64,000 nt of DNA from Reyranella humidisoli (GTDB lineage Bacteria; Pseudomonadota; Alphaproteobacteria; Reyranellales; Reyranellaceae), in NCBI RefSeq assembly GCF_019039055.1, contig NZ_JAHOPB010000001.1, positions 124,001 to 188,000 of the forward strand, written 5' to 3'. The notes below the pieces were generated by a model. It saw nothing but the letters and a program-made list of their open reading frames with translations, was not told where the DNA came from and made no database searches. Below are positions 19,419 to 27,427 of the stretch, in pieces (positions within the stretch are counted from its first letter, which is position 1; each line of letters begins with the position of its first letter). Position numbers and translations under genes: made by a program.

Positions 19419-20957
19419 TCAGGCCGCGCGCACCTCCAGCCCCTGCGGCGTGGCGCGATATCCCGTCAGCGTCCGTTCGGCAAAGCCCAGCCGCCAGTCC
19501 AGCATCTTGCGGGCATAGTCGGCGACGACCGCCGCATAGGCGGGATCGGCCGCGCAATTGACGAACTGGCCGGGATCTTTCGCGAGATCGAACAGCAGCG
19601 GCGGCAGGGCGGCGAAGTGCACGTACTTGAACTTCTCGTCCTGCACGACCGCCAGCGAGCATTTGTCCATCGGCACGCCCAGCGCCGATTCAGGCTTGCT
19701 GTAATGCAGGTCGCGGAAGTCGAACTCGTAATGGACTTCGGTGCGCCAATCGGCCGGAACCGAGCCCTCGCAGAACGGCAGCAGCGAGCGGCCGTCGCAC
19801 TGGCGCGGCACCGGCAGGCCCATCCATTCGAGGATGGTCGGCATGGTGTCGATCGTCTCGGTGAAGCGCTCGACGATGCTGCCGCGCGTGGCGTCCGCCC
19901 CGGCGCGCGGATCGCGGATGACCATCGGGATTCGGTAGGATTCGTCGAAGTAGCCGATCTTGCCCAGCAGGTAATGATCCCCGCCCTGCTCTCCGTGATC
20001 GCAGGTGAAGACGATCAGCGTGTCGTCCCACTGGCCGGTCTCTTTCAGATAGTCGAAGACGCGGCCGAGGTGATCGTCGATCTCGGTCATCAGACCGCAA
20101 TAAGTGGCGCGCATCTGCGCCACCTCGGCCTCGGTCATGTCCGAACCGAGATCCTTGCCGTCCTGGAAGAAGCTCGCCTGCTTCACGTTGTGCACATAGT
20201 AGTCGAGCAGCGCGTTCTGCCTGCCCTCTTCCGCCGGGGACGATGCGCGCACCGGCTTCGGCATGTCCTCGGGCCGGTACATCGAATTGTAGGGCTCGGG
20301 CGCGATGAACGGCGGATGCGGCCGGTAGTAGCCGAGATGCAGGAACCACGGCTTGCCGCCGCGGCCGCGCAGATAGTCGAGCCCGCGTTCTGTGAACCAG
20401 GCCGTGTCCGACAGCTCCTTCGGAATGACGGCCGGCCGTCCCGTCGCGCCGGCGCCCGGTGCGCCTTTCGGCAGCCAGATCTCCTCGCGGGTCTTCGGCA
20501 TCTCGAAGCCCTGGCTGGCGACCCAGCCGAAATAGGCATCGCGGTTCTCGAACGCGCCAACCGAATGGAAGCCCTCCATGATATCGCCCAGCACGAAGAA
20601 GCGCGGATCGTTGGGCGCGGTATGGCGCGGATCGGGCGTCGTGGTCGTGTAACCCACCAGCGCGGGATCGTAGCCGCCGCGCCTGAGTTCATGCGCCAGA
20701 TTGGTGAAGCGCGAGGACAGCGGAATCGTGTTCTGCACCGCGCGATGGTTCATCAGATACTGGCCCGTCAGCAGGCTGGCGCGCGCCGGCCCGCAGGGCA
20801 CGGCCTGGGTGAAATGATTGCGGAAGGTCACGCCCTCGGCGCACAGCCGGTCGAGGTTGGGCAGCTTCAGATAGTCCGCGCCGAGCTTGGGCAGCATCAG
20901 CCCGCGCCACTGGTCGACGACGATCAACAGGACATTCTTGGGCGCAGGCATGTTCAT
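19419..20957 (-). CDS. Phosphonate monoester hydrolase / sulfatase-family enzyme
   Basis: This 512-residue alkaline phosphatase superfamily enzyme has NVLLIVVDQWRG with a metal ligand at Asp15. The sulfatase-type signature PCGPARASLLTG has Cys55 as the residue that becomes formylglycine, and CDHGEQGGDHYLLGK supplies further metal ligands. The whole chain, including RNHFTQAVPCGPARAS, TYCGLMTEIDDHLGRVF and YKYVHFAALPPLLFDL, closely follows the rhizobial phosphonate monoester hydrolase (PehA type) as I remember it. Those enzymes cleave phosphonate monoesters and, promiscuously, phosphodiesters and sulfate esters. It sits 21 bases after the pcaH stretch and is divergent from a 2-hydroxyacid dehydrogenase. 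Confidence 0.85.
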   Translation of the reverse strand: MNMPAPKNVLLIVVDQWRGLMLPKLGADYLKLPNLDRLCAEGVTFRNHFTQAVPCGPARASLLTGQYLMNHRAVQNTIPLSSRFTNLAHELRRGGYDPALVGYTTTTPDPRHTAPNDPRFFVLGDIMEGFHSVGAFENRDAYFGWVASQGFEMPKTREEIWLPKGAPGAGATGRPAVIPKELSDTAWFTERGLDYLRGRGGKPWFLHLGYYRPHPPFIAPEPYNSMYRPEDMPKPVRASSPAEEGRQNALLDYYVHNVKQASFFQDGKDLGSDMTEAEVAQMRATYCGLMTEIDDHLGRVFDYLKETGQWDDTLIVFTCDHGEQGGDHYLLGKIGYFDESYRIPMVIRDPRAGADATRGSIVERFTETIDTMPTILEWMGLPVPRQCDGRSLLPFCEGSVPADWRTEVHYEFDFRDLHYSKPESALGVPMDKCSLAVVQDEKFKYVHFAALPPLLFDLAKDPGQFVNCAADPAYAAVVADYARKMLDWRLGFAERTLTGYRATPQGLEVRAA

Positions 20958-21022
20958 TCACCGAGGTTGGACGGCCGCAGGATTGCGCTAGAGTGCCGCC
21001 AAATTGGAGGAGGAGACAACAC

Positions 21023-22054
21023 GTGGCGCGTTTCAAGATCGTGACGACCGGGCCGGGAAAGACCGACCATTCGCTGGAAATGGAGACGCTCGGGCCGATC
21101 GGCGCAGAAATCGTCGAGGTTTCGGGCGACGAGAACGAGCTCATAAAGGCGGTCGCCGATGCCGACGCCATCTACGGCAAGGGTCGCCCGCGCATCAGCG
21201 CCAGGGTGATCGAGGCCGGCAAGAAGCTGAAGGTCGTTTCGCTGGGGAGCGTCGGCGTCGATTCGGTCGATGTCGATGTCGCCACCCGGCTCGGCATTCC
21301 CGTCACCAACGTGCCCGACACCTTCATCGAGGAAGTGGCCGACCATGCCATGACGCTGATCCTCGCGAGCTGGCGGCGCCTCGTGGTGCAGGACCAGATG
21401 GTGCGCAAGGGCGAATGGACCAAGGCGCGGCCGCACCTCTACCAGTTCCCGCGCCTCATGGGCATGACCCTGGGTTTCATCTCGTTCGGCCATGTCGCCC
21501 GCGCCGTCGCCAAGCGCGCCGCGCCCTTCGGCTTCCAGATGCTGGCTTACGATCCCTACATCGAGGAGCTGGTCATGTCCGACTACGGCGTGCAGCCGGT
21601 CGGCTACGACGAGCTGCTGCAGCGCTCCGACATCGTGAGCATGCATGCGCCCGGCACCAAGGACGCCCATCACCTGATGAAGGAACAGCACTTCCGCCAG
21701 ATGAAGAAGACGGCGCTGTTCGTGAACACCGGCCGCGGCTCGACCGTCGACGAACCGGCGATGATCAAGGCGCTGCAGGAAGGCTGGATCGCCGGCGCCG
21801 GCCTCGACGTGCTGGAGACCGAGCCGGTGGGCCACAACAATCCGCTGCTCGGCATGGACAACGTGATCCTGACCGCGCACGTCGCCTCGGCGTCCAGCCG
21901 TTTCGATCCGGCGCGCAAGCGTCGCGTCGGCGCCGAGCTGGCGCTGGTCCTCGGCGGCAAGTGGCCGCGCGCCTGCGTCAATCCGATGGTGCTGGAGAAG
22001 TCCAAGCTGCAACGCTGGCAGCCCTTCTCGATGGAACGCGGCCCGGGCAACTGA
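21023..22054 (+). CDS. D-isomer-specific 2-hydroxyacid dehydrogenase family protein (first of two)
   Basis: This 343-residue NAD(P)-dependent oxidoreductase has a catalytic core with KVVSLGSVGVDSVDVDVATRLGI, then a variant nucleotide site MTLGFISFGHVARAVAKRAAPF, where GxGxxG becomes GFISFG. NTGRGSTVDEPAM and the late HVASASS replace the usual catalytic H-x-GG context. I chose the GTG at 21023 because a strong GGAGGAGGAG lies 8 bases upstream. The degenerate Rossmann motif suggests a CtBP/phosphoglycerate-dehydrogenase-like side branch of unknown substrate. Confidence 0.8.
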   Translation: MARFKIVTTGPGKTDHSLEMETLGPIGAEIVEVSGDENELIKAVADADAIYGKGRPRISARVIEAGKKLKVVSLGSVGVDSVDVDVATRLGIPVTNVPDTFIEEVADHAMTLILASWRRLVVQDQMVRKGEWTKARPHLYQFPRLMGMTLGFISFGHVARAVAKRAAPFGFQMLAYDPYIEELVMSDYGVQPVGYDELLQRSDIVSMHAPGTKDAHHLMKEQHFRQMKKTALFVNTGRGSTVDEPAMIKALQEGWIAGAGLDVLETEPVGHNNPLLGMDNVILTAHVASASSRFDPARKRRVGAELALVLGGKWPRACVNPMVLEKSKLQRWQPFSMERGPGN

Positions 22055-22083
22055 GCCGGGCTGCGGTCAGACGCGCCGGCTCA
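22052..22083. terminator. Palindrome joining two convergent stop codons
   Basis: TGAGCCGG and CCGGCTCA form an 8-bp stem around a 16-base loop. The first TGA is the stop codon of the plus-strand dehydrogenase. The last TCA is the stop codon of the minus-strand small protein gene. It could end transcripts from both sides, although there is no T-run. Confidence 0.45.
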
Positions 22084-22263
22084 CAACTTCTGTTGCTGCA
22101 GCCGGTCGCGGATCGCCCGGTCGCACTGCGCGAGGCTCTCGAAGGGTCCGAGGATGACGTGATCGCCGTCGTCCATCGCATACCAGCCGATCTGGGTGAG
22201 GTTGTAGTCGCCCAGATCGTCCTTCGGGACGTGGACGGCGATCAGATCCTTCGGGGTGCGCAT
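22081..22263 (-). CDS. Small hypothetical protein (60 residues)
   Basis: The 60-residue product starts MRTPKDLIAVHVPKDDLGDY and ends with a charged helix (CDRAIRDRLQQQKL). An aromatic segment (GWYAMDDGDHVILGPFES) lies between. A GGGGAG precedes the ATG by about 12 bases. It follows the minus-strand hydroxyacid dehydrogenase by 43 bases and may be its operon partner. I do not recognise the family. Codon use and composition look coding. Confidence 0.5.
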   Translation of the reverse strand: MRTPKDLIAVHVPKDDLGDYNLTQIGWYAMDDGDHVILGPFESLAQCDRAIRDRLQQQKL

Positions 22264-22306
22264 CGACTGCACATGCTCCCCGAGACCCGGCTTGGCAACC
22301 CTGGCT

Positions 22307-23287
22307 TCAGGCCCGCCGCGTCCAGCTCGCGACGTTGACCGCACCTGAGGGCACCTCCCCCTTCACCAGCGCCTCAACCTGGCGGACCGTGTCCATCGCC
22401 TGGCTCTCGCTGGCGGGCGGGGTCAGGCCGCCGATATGCGGCGTGGCGATCACGTTGGGCAGGCGCGCCAGTTCGGGCGACGGCATCTGGTCGGGCGCCC
22501 GGCCGACATCCATCGCCGCGCCGGCGATGCGACCCTCGGTCAGCACCTGCGCCAGTGCCGCTTCGTCGACCAGGTTGCCGCGCGACATGTTGATGAAGAA
22601 CGCATCCGGCTTCATGCGTGCGAAGGCGGCCGCATCGAGCAGGTTCTCGGTCTCCTCGTTGGCGATGGCCAGGCAGATCACGTAATTGGCCGTGGACAGC
22701 AGCTCCTCCAACGGCAGCTTCACGAAGCGCCGGTCGTCGACCTGGGCATAGGGGTCCGATACCAGCACGGTCATGCCGAGTTGCGCGAGGACCGGCGCCA
22801 GTTCGCGCGCGATGCGGCCGTAGCCGACGATGCCGACCGTGGCGCCGCCGAGCTGACGGCCGACCTTGATCTCGGGCCTGGCGCCCTCGTGGTAAGCCGT
22901 CGCCGCCCGCGTAATGCCGCGCGAGAGATCGACAAGGAAGCCCAGCGTGAGTTCCACCACCGACGGAACGAAGCCCGCTTCCGCGTGGGTCACAAGGACG
23001 CCCGCCTTCGTGGCCGCCACAACGTCGATGTTGCGGATGTCGATGGCACTGCGCATCACCACCCGAAGCCCCGGCAGGGTTTCGAAGACGAGCGGCGGTA
23101 TCGGAGTCGCGCGATCGGCGACGATGAAATCCACGCCGCGCGCCATGCCGATCAAGCCCTGCGCATCGAGCGGCGCGTCACCCTCATGCAACACGACCTC
23201 GACCAGCTCCTGAAGGCGCGCAAGCGCGCGGGCGCCGTAGTACTGGCGCCGGGCCAGCGGGGCGTGGGTCAGGAGGAGCTTCTTCAT
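22307..23287 (-). CDS. D-isomer-specific 2-hydroxyacid dehydrogenase (second)
   Basis: This 326-residue enzyme has an intact Rossmann motif (GATVGIVGYGRIARELAPVL), the substrate-binding arginine region (FFINMSRGNLVDEAALA) and the catalytic TPHIGGLTPPA. It oxidises a D-2-hydroxyacid or reduces a 2-oxoacid with NAD(P). It lies 43 bases downstream of the atzH gene on the same strand, so it may be part of the atzGEH transcription unit. If so, a ureido-acid such as ureidoglycolate is a possible substrate; this is inference only. Confidence 0.88.
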   Translation of the reverse strand: MKKLLLTHAPLARRQYYGARALARLQELVEVVLHEGDAPLDAQGLIGMARGVDFIVADRATPIPPLVFETLPGLRVVMRSAIDIRNIDVVAATKAGVLVTHAEAGFVPSVVELTLGFLVDLSRGITRAATAYHEGARPEIKVGRQLGGATVGIVGYGRIARELAPVLAQLGMTVLVSDPYAQVDDRRFVKLPLEELLSTANYVICLAIANEETENLLDAAAFARMKPDAFFINMSRGNLVDEAALAQVLTEGRIAGAAMDVGRAPDQMPSPELARLPNVIATPHIGGLTPPASESQAMDTVRQVEALVKGEVPSGAVNVASWTRRA

Positions 23288-23330
23288 GCCGTCGAGCTTA
23301 CGACGGCGGTGCGACGGGGGCGCGGGAAAA

Positions 23331-23729
23331 CTAGCTCTTCATCGGCGTCGCCTCGCCCAGCAGCGAGACGTGCGCGGCGACGATGCGCCAGCCTTCGGGC
23401 GTGCGCATCCAGGTATGGCTCTGCCGGCCGGGCTTGGCTGCACCGTGGCGCTGGAACTCGCAGTTCGCCGTGCCGAAATCGCGGCCGTAGGTCACGATCC
23501 AGAGCTTCAGCAGGTCTCGGTTGGGCACGAACTGCGGATTGCGGCCCGAGCGGAAGGCGGCGATCTGGTCGTGGCCGTAGAGCTGCTCGCCGACGCCATA
23601 GCGCAGCGTGTGGGGGCTCTTCCAGAAGAGCTCGTCCAGGACCGCGACGTCATTGCTGTTCAGCGCCGCCTCGTAGCGATTGAACGCGGCCGTCACTTCC
23701 GCGACGACTTCGGGAATGTTGATTTCCAT
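23331..23729 (-). CDS. atzH: AtzH/HpxZ-like protein (DUF3225, NTF2 fold)
   Basis: This 132-residue protein has family landmarks [48 protein letters not shown] and [20 protein letters not shown]. In the s-triazine degrader Pseudomonas ADP, AtzH acts on dicarboxyurea alongside AtzE-AtzG. In Klebsiella the homologue HpxZ sits in an oxalurate cluster. It directly follows an AtzE-type amidase (9-base gap), matching the known atzG-E-H order. The exact substrate is not deducible. Confidence 0.82.
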   Translation of the reverse strand: MEINIPEVVAEVTAAFNRYEAALNSNDVAVLDELFWKSPHTLRYGVGEQLYGHDQIAAFRSGRNPQFVPNRDLLKLWIVTYGRDFGTANCEFQRHGAAKPGRQSHTWMRTPEGWRIVAAHVSLLGEATPMKS

Positions 23730-23738
23730 TTCGTCTCC

Positions 23739-25121
23739 TCAGGCGGGCGGCGCAGCGGCCACGCCGAGCTTCTGCAGGTGGGCGGCGACGCGCAGCGCCG
23801 CCTGTTCGTTGTAGGGCTTGGCGATGAGCTGCACGCCGATCGGCGGGCCGCCCGGCCGCTGCAGCGGCGCCACGGCGACCGGCAGACCGATGAAGGAGAT
23901 CGGCTGGGTGAAGACGCCGAGATTGGCGCGCACCGGCAGCTCGACGCCGCCGATCGTCATCATCTTCTGGCCGAGCTTCGGCGCGGTACAGGGCGTGGCC
24001 GGTGCCAGGATCACGTCGACCTCTTCGAACAGCCTCAACACACGCGCGCGATACTGGCGGCGAAAACGCTGCGCCTTCACGTACCAGGCGCCGGGTAGCA
24101 GCGCGCCCGCCATGAAGCGCTCGCGCGTGTCGGGATCGAAATCCTGCGGCCGCGTGCGCAGGCGCGGAAGGTGAAGCTGTGCGCCCTCGATGGCGGTGAT
24201 GACATAGGCCGCCGCGCGGGCGGCGGCCGCCTGCGGCAGCACAACGGTCTTCGTAGCACCCAGGGCGCCGGCCACGGTGGCCACGGCTTCGAACGCTTCG
24301 GGCTCGCCGCCCTTGGCGAAATAGTCGCCGGCGATCGCGATACGCAGCCCGTCGATGCCCTCCACCAGACGCGGCAGGGTCGGATCGGCCGGGCGGTCCG
24401 TGCACACCGGATCGTCCGAGTCCCAGCCCTGCATTGCGTCGAAGGACAGAGCGAGATCCTCGGCCGAGCGGGCGATGGGGCCGAGATGGTCGAAGGAATC
24501 GACGAACGGGAACGATCCCGCGCGACTCAGGCGTCCATAGGTCGGCTTCAGGCCGAACAGGCCGCAGAGCGAGGACGGCACACGGATCGACCCGTTGGTG
24601 TCTGAGCCCAACGCCAGCGGCACTTCGCCCGCCGCCACCGCCGCGCCCGAGCCGCCGGACGAGCCGCCCGACATGCGCGTCGGGTCGTGCGGGTTGCGGG
24701 ACGGACCGTAATGGGCGTTCTCGCCGGTAAAGTCGTAGGCGTACTCGCCCATGTTGAGCCCGCCGACCAGGATCGCGCCGGCGGCTTCGAGCTTGCGCAC
24801 CAGCGCGCCGTCACGCTCTGCCTTCGGCCCGTCGACGTTGATCTTCGACCCTGCGCGCGTCGGCAGGCCGGCGATGTCGAACAGGTTCTTCACCGCGAAC
24901 GGCACGCCCAGCAGCGGTCCGCGATGGAGGCCGGCGTCGATCTCCGCCGCGCGCTTGCGGGCGCGGGCAGCGACCACATCGGTGAAGGCGTTGATCGTGG
25001 GTTCGGCCGCCTCTATGCGCTTCAGGGTGGCGTCGATCACGGCGGCGGCCTTGACCTTGCCGCTCATCACCGCCCCCGCGATCTCAGTCGCGGTCGCCGC
25101 CTTCGACAGGGGATCGGTCAT
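23739..25121 (-). CDS. atzE: AtzE-like amidase (1-carboxybiuret hydrolase type)
   Basis: This 460-residue amidase-signature enzyme has the catalytic triad Lys78 (GVPFAVKNLFD), cis-Ser154 (MSGGSSGGSGAAVAAG) and nucleophile Ser178 (GSDTNGSIRVPSS), the same spacing as GatA. TGENAHYGPSRNPHDPTRMS is characteristic of the AtzE/HpxY subgroup. AtzE works as a heterotetramer with the small AtzG. Its start overlaps atzG by 4 bases here. Known activities are hydrolysis of 1-carboxybiuret (AtzE) or oxalurate (HpxY cluster). Confidence 0.85.
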   Translation of the reverse strand: MTDPLSKAATATEIAGAVMSGKVKAAAVIDATLKRIEAAEPTINAFTDVVAARARKRAAEIDAGLHRGPLLGVPFAVKNLFDIAGLPTRAGSKINVDGPKAERDGALVRKLEAAGAILVGGLNMGEYAYDFTGENAHYGPSRNPHDPTRMSGGSSGGSGAAVAAGEVPLALGSDTNGSIRVPSSLCGLFGLKPTYGRLSRAGSFPFVDSFDHLGPIARSAEDLALSFDAMQGWDSDDPVCTDRPADPTLPRLVEGIDGLRIAIAGDYFAKGGEPEAFEAVATVAGALGATKTVVLPQAAAARAAAYVITAIEGAQLHLPRLRTRPQDFDPDTRERFMAGALLPGAWYVKAQRFRRQYRARVLRLFEEVDVILAPATPCTAPKLGQKMMTIGGVELPVRANLGVFTQPISFIGLPVAVAPLQRPGGPPIGVQLIAKPYNEQAALRVAAHLQKLGVAAAPPA

Positions 25122-25306
25122 GGGCGGAACACCGGGGCCGACATCAGATCGTCTTCGAGTTCCAGATCGAGCAACGGCCGCGCAATCGCCAGCGAACGCT
25201 CGACGTTCAGGATCACGTTCGGCAGGTACTCCGGCGCGATCGCGAGGCCCAAGGTCTTCGCGCCCTCCTCGACCAGGCGCGCCACGTCACGTTTCTCTTC
25301 GGCCAT
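25118..25306 (-). CDS. atzG: AtzG-like small subunit (DUF4089)
   Basis: This is a 62-residue GatC-like partner of the AtzE amidase. The segment IAPEYLPNVILNVERSLAIARPLLDLEL is typical of AtzG/HpxX, which wraps around the large subunit. The C-terminus SAPVFRP is a family feature. The ATG at 25306 is preceded by AAGGAAAG; an ATG at 25339 would add 11 residues. It is the first recognised gene after a sigma-54 promoter element at 25510-25525. Confidence 0.82.
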   Translation of the reverse strand: MAEEKRDVARLVEEGAKTLGLAIAPEYLPNVILNVERSLAIARPLLDLELEDDLMSAPVFRP

Positions 25307-25350
25307 CGGAGCTTTTCTTTCCTTCGGAATCGCGGGCAACGTGTCGCCCT

Positions 25351-25473
25351 TCAGACGATATGGAGATCGCGGTGCATGAGCCGGTAGCTTACGCCGAGAT
25401 CATGCTTGAGTTGCAGAAGAAGCTGCAAGATGGCCGCCCCGGCTTTCATCTCTCCGGATGTGCGATGCTTCAT
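25351..25473 (-). CDS. Possible 40-residue leader ORF upstream of atzG
   Basis: An ATG 25 bases after the predicted sigma-54 start site opens a 40-codon frame (MKHRTSGEMKAGAAILQLLL...) ending about 45 bases before atzG. AGGG lies at about -12. The leucine-rich middle looks helical. I know no homologue. It may be a small protein, an upstream regulatory frame, or chance in a GC-rich leader. Confidence 0.3.
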   Translation of the reverse strand: MKHRTSGEMKAGAAILQLLLQLKHDLGVSYRLMHRDLHIV

Positions 25474-25509
25474 GTCCTGGCCCTCGCTTCGCCTTCCCGT
25501 CGACCGGAA

Positions 25510-25525
25510 GGCAAGGACCGTGCCA
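25510..25525 (-). promoter_or_regulatory. Sigma-54 (-24/-12) promoter element of atzGEH
   Basis: On the minus strand TGGCACGGTCCTTGCC matches the RpoN consensus TGGCACG-N4-TTGCW at every fixed position but the last. It points toward atzG, with a predicted start near 25498 and an untranslated leader of about 190 bases. It lies within the 275-base spacer divergent from atzF. No matching element was found for atzF. Confidence 0.8.
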
Positions 25526-25581
25526 ATCACTGCGCGCATCTGGCGGCTGCAATCGGCGCGGCGCTTGTCTAAAACCCTTGC

Positions 25582-27357
25582 ATGACAGCCCTCCTCGACC
25601 TCGGTGTTCATGCATTGCTCGGCGCCTATCGCGCCGACACGCTCGACGTGCGGCGGACCATCGAAGAGGTGCTGAAGCGCATCGCGCAAGCCGGCGACGA
25701 CAAGGTCTGGATTTCGCGAGCCGCCGATGCGGATCTTCTGGCGCAGGCCGATGCGCTCGACGCGCGCCGCGACCAGATCGACAGGCTGCCGCTCTACGGC
25801 GTGCCCTTCGCGGCCAAGGACAATCTCGACGTCGCCGGCATGGTGACGACCGCCGCCTGTCCCGGCTTCGCCTACGAAGCCAAGACTTCCGCCGAGGTCG
25901 TGCAACGGCTCGTCGACGCCGGCGCGATCGTCATCGGCAAGACCAATCTCGACCAGTTCGCCACCGGCCTCGTCGGCGTGCGCTCGCCCTACGGCGTGCC
26001 GCGCAATCCATTCGATGCGTCGTATGTTCCCGGCGGTTCGAGTTCGGGCTCGGCGGTCGCGGTCTCCTCCGGCCTCGTGAGCTTTTCGCTCGGCACCGAC
26101 ACGGCCGGATCGGGTCGCGTCCCCGCGGGCTTCAATAACATCGTCGGCCTCAAGCCGACACCAGGCCTGCTCAGCAACGAAGGCATGGTCCCGGCCTGCC
26201 GCTCGCTCGACTGCACATCGGTGTTCGCGCTGTCCTGCGCCGACGCCGACGCGATCCTCGCCGTCGCTGCCGAGCCGCACGCGACGCCAACCATCGGCAC
26301 GAGCTTCCGATTCGGTATCCTCGGCACGAAGGACGCCGAGTTCTTCGGCGATGCCGCCTATGCGACGCTGTATGCGCAGTCGATCGAGCGGCTGAGGGCG
26401 CTGGGCGGCACGCCGGTCGAGATCGACTACGCGCCGTTCCGCGACGCCGCACAGCTTCTCTACAGCGGTCCCTGGGTCGCCGAGCGCACCGCGGCGGTGG
26501 GTGCCTTCATGGAGAGCGCCGACGAGAAGTCCGGCGTCTGGCCGACGACGCAGCAGATCGTGCTGGGTGGCAGGAAATACAGCGCCGTCGATGCCTTCGA
26601 GGGTCAGTACAGGTTGGCCGATCTCAAGGCCCGCGCCTCCGCTGAAATGAAGGGGCTCGACTTCCTGGCCGTGCCGACGGCCGGCACCATCTACAAGCTC
26701 AGCGATCTGGAGCGCGAACCGGTGCTCTACAACTCGCATCTCGGCCACTACACCAACTTCGTGAACTTCTTCGGCCTGTCGGCGCTCGCCGTGCCGGCCG
26801 GGTTCCGGCCCGACGGCATGCCCTTCGGCATCACCTTGATCTCGAATGCCAATGCCGAGCGCGCCCTGCTCGCCTTCGGTGCGCGCTGGCAACGCGCGGT
26901 GCCGCTCCCGCTCGGCAAGACGACGAGCCGGTTGCCACCGCCGGAGACCGATCCGGTGATCGTCGAGGATCGCGTGCCGGTCGCGGTGGTCGGGGCGCAT
27001 ATGAGCGGCCTCCCCTTGAACGGCCAGCTTCTCGAACTGGGCGGCCGGCTGGAGAAGGCTGCCAGGACCGCGCCCGTTTATCGTTTCCATGCCTTGCCGG
27101 GCGGTCCGCCGCACCGGCCGGGGCTGGTGCGCGTGGCCGAGGGCGGCGGCGCGATCGAACTCGAAGTGTGGAGCCTGCCCGCCGAAAAGATCGGCGCACT
27201 GCTGCGCCAGATTCCCGCCCCGCTCGGCCTGGGCAGCGTCAGCCTGGCCGACGGCACGTCGGTGCCGGGCTTCCTGTGCGAGGCGCACGCCACGGCGGGC
27301 GCCAAGGACATCACTTCGCTGGGCGGCTGGCGGGCCTACGTCAGAACCCTCGCCTGA
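25582..27357 (+). CDS. atzF: Allophanate hydrolase AtzF
   Basis: This 591-residue enzyme hydrolyses allophanate to ammonia and CO2. The N-terminal amidase-signature domain (residues 1-about 450) has Lys79 (GVPFAAKDNLDVAG), cis-Ser in VPGGSSSGSAVAVSSG and nucleophile Ser177 (LGTDTAGSGRVPAG). TSAEVVQRLVDAGAIVIGKT and RSPYGVPRNPFD are typical of AtzF. A C-terminal domain (about 475-591) contains LNGQLLELGGRL and ITSLGGWRAY; in known AtzF this domain decarboxylates the intermediate. No biotin-dependent urea carboxylase (DUR1 type) is nearby. It is divergent from atzGEH. Confidence 0.93.
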   Translation: MTALLDLGVHALLGAYRADTLDVRRTIEEVLKRIAQAGDDKVWISRAADADLLAQADALDARRDQIDRLPLYGVPFAAKDNLDVAGMVTTAACPGFAYEAKTSAEVVQRLVDAGAIVIGKTNLDQFATGLVGVRSPYGVPRNPFDASYVPGGSSSGSAVAVSSGLVSFSLGTDTAGSGRVPAGFNNIVGLKPTPGLLSNEGMVPACRSLDCTSVFALSCADADAILAVAAEPHATPTIGTSFRFGILGTKDAEFFGDAAYATLYAQSIERLRALGGTPVEIDYAPFRDAAQLLYSGPWVAERTAAVGAFMESADEKSGVWPTTQQIVLGGRKYSAVDAFEGQYRLADLKARASAEMKGLDFLAVPTAGTIYKLSDLEREPVLYNSHLGHYTNFVNFFGLSALAVPAGFRPDGMPFGITLISNANAERALLAFGARWQRAVPLPLGKTTSRLPPPETDPVIVEDRVPVAVVGAHMSGLPLNGQLLELGGRLEKAARTAPVYRFHALPGGPPHRPGLVRVAEGGGAIELEVWSLPAEKIGALLRQIPAPLGLGSVSLADGTSVPGFLCEAHATAGAKDITSLGGWRAYVRTLA

Positions 27358-27427
27358 GCCACGGCCCTTCAACTGCGGCATATCGGTCTGCTAGGGTCCG
27401 CTCCTTCGAGGAGAGGAAACGAAAATC

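Noticed and set aside
22081-22344. 87-residue version of the small protein overlapping the dehydrogenase gene
   Set aside because: The added N-terminus (RSTSRAGRGGPEARV) is just the dehydrogenase 3' end in another frame. The ATG at 22263 has its own GGGGAG.
25361-25573. Plus-strand 70-codon frame in the atzG-atzF spacer
   Set aside because: No ribosome site and no recognisable family. It runs against the sigma-54 promoter transcript.
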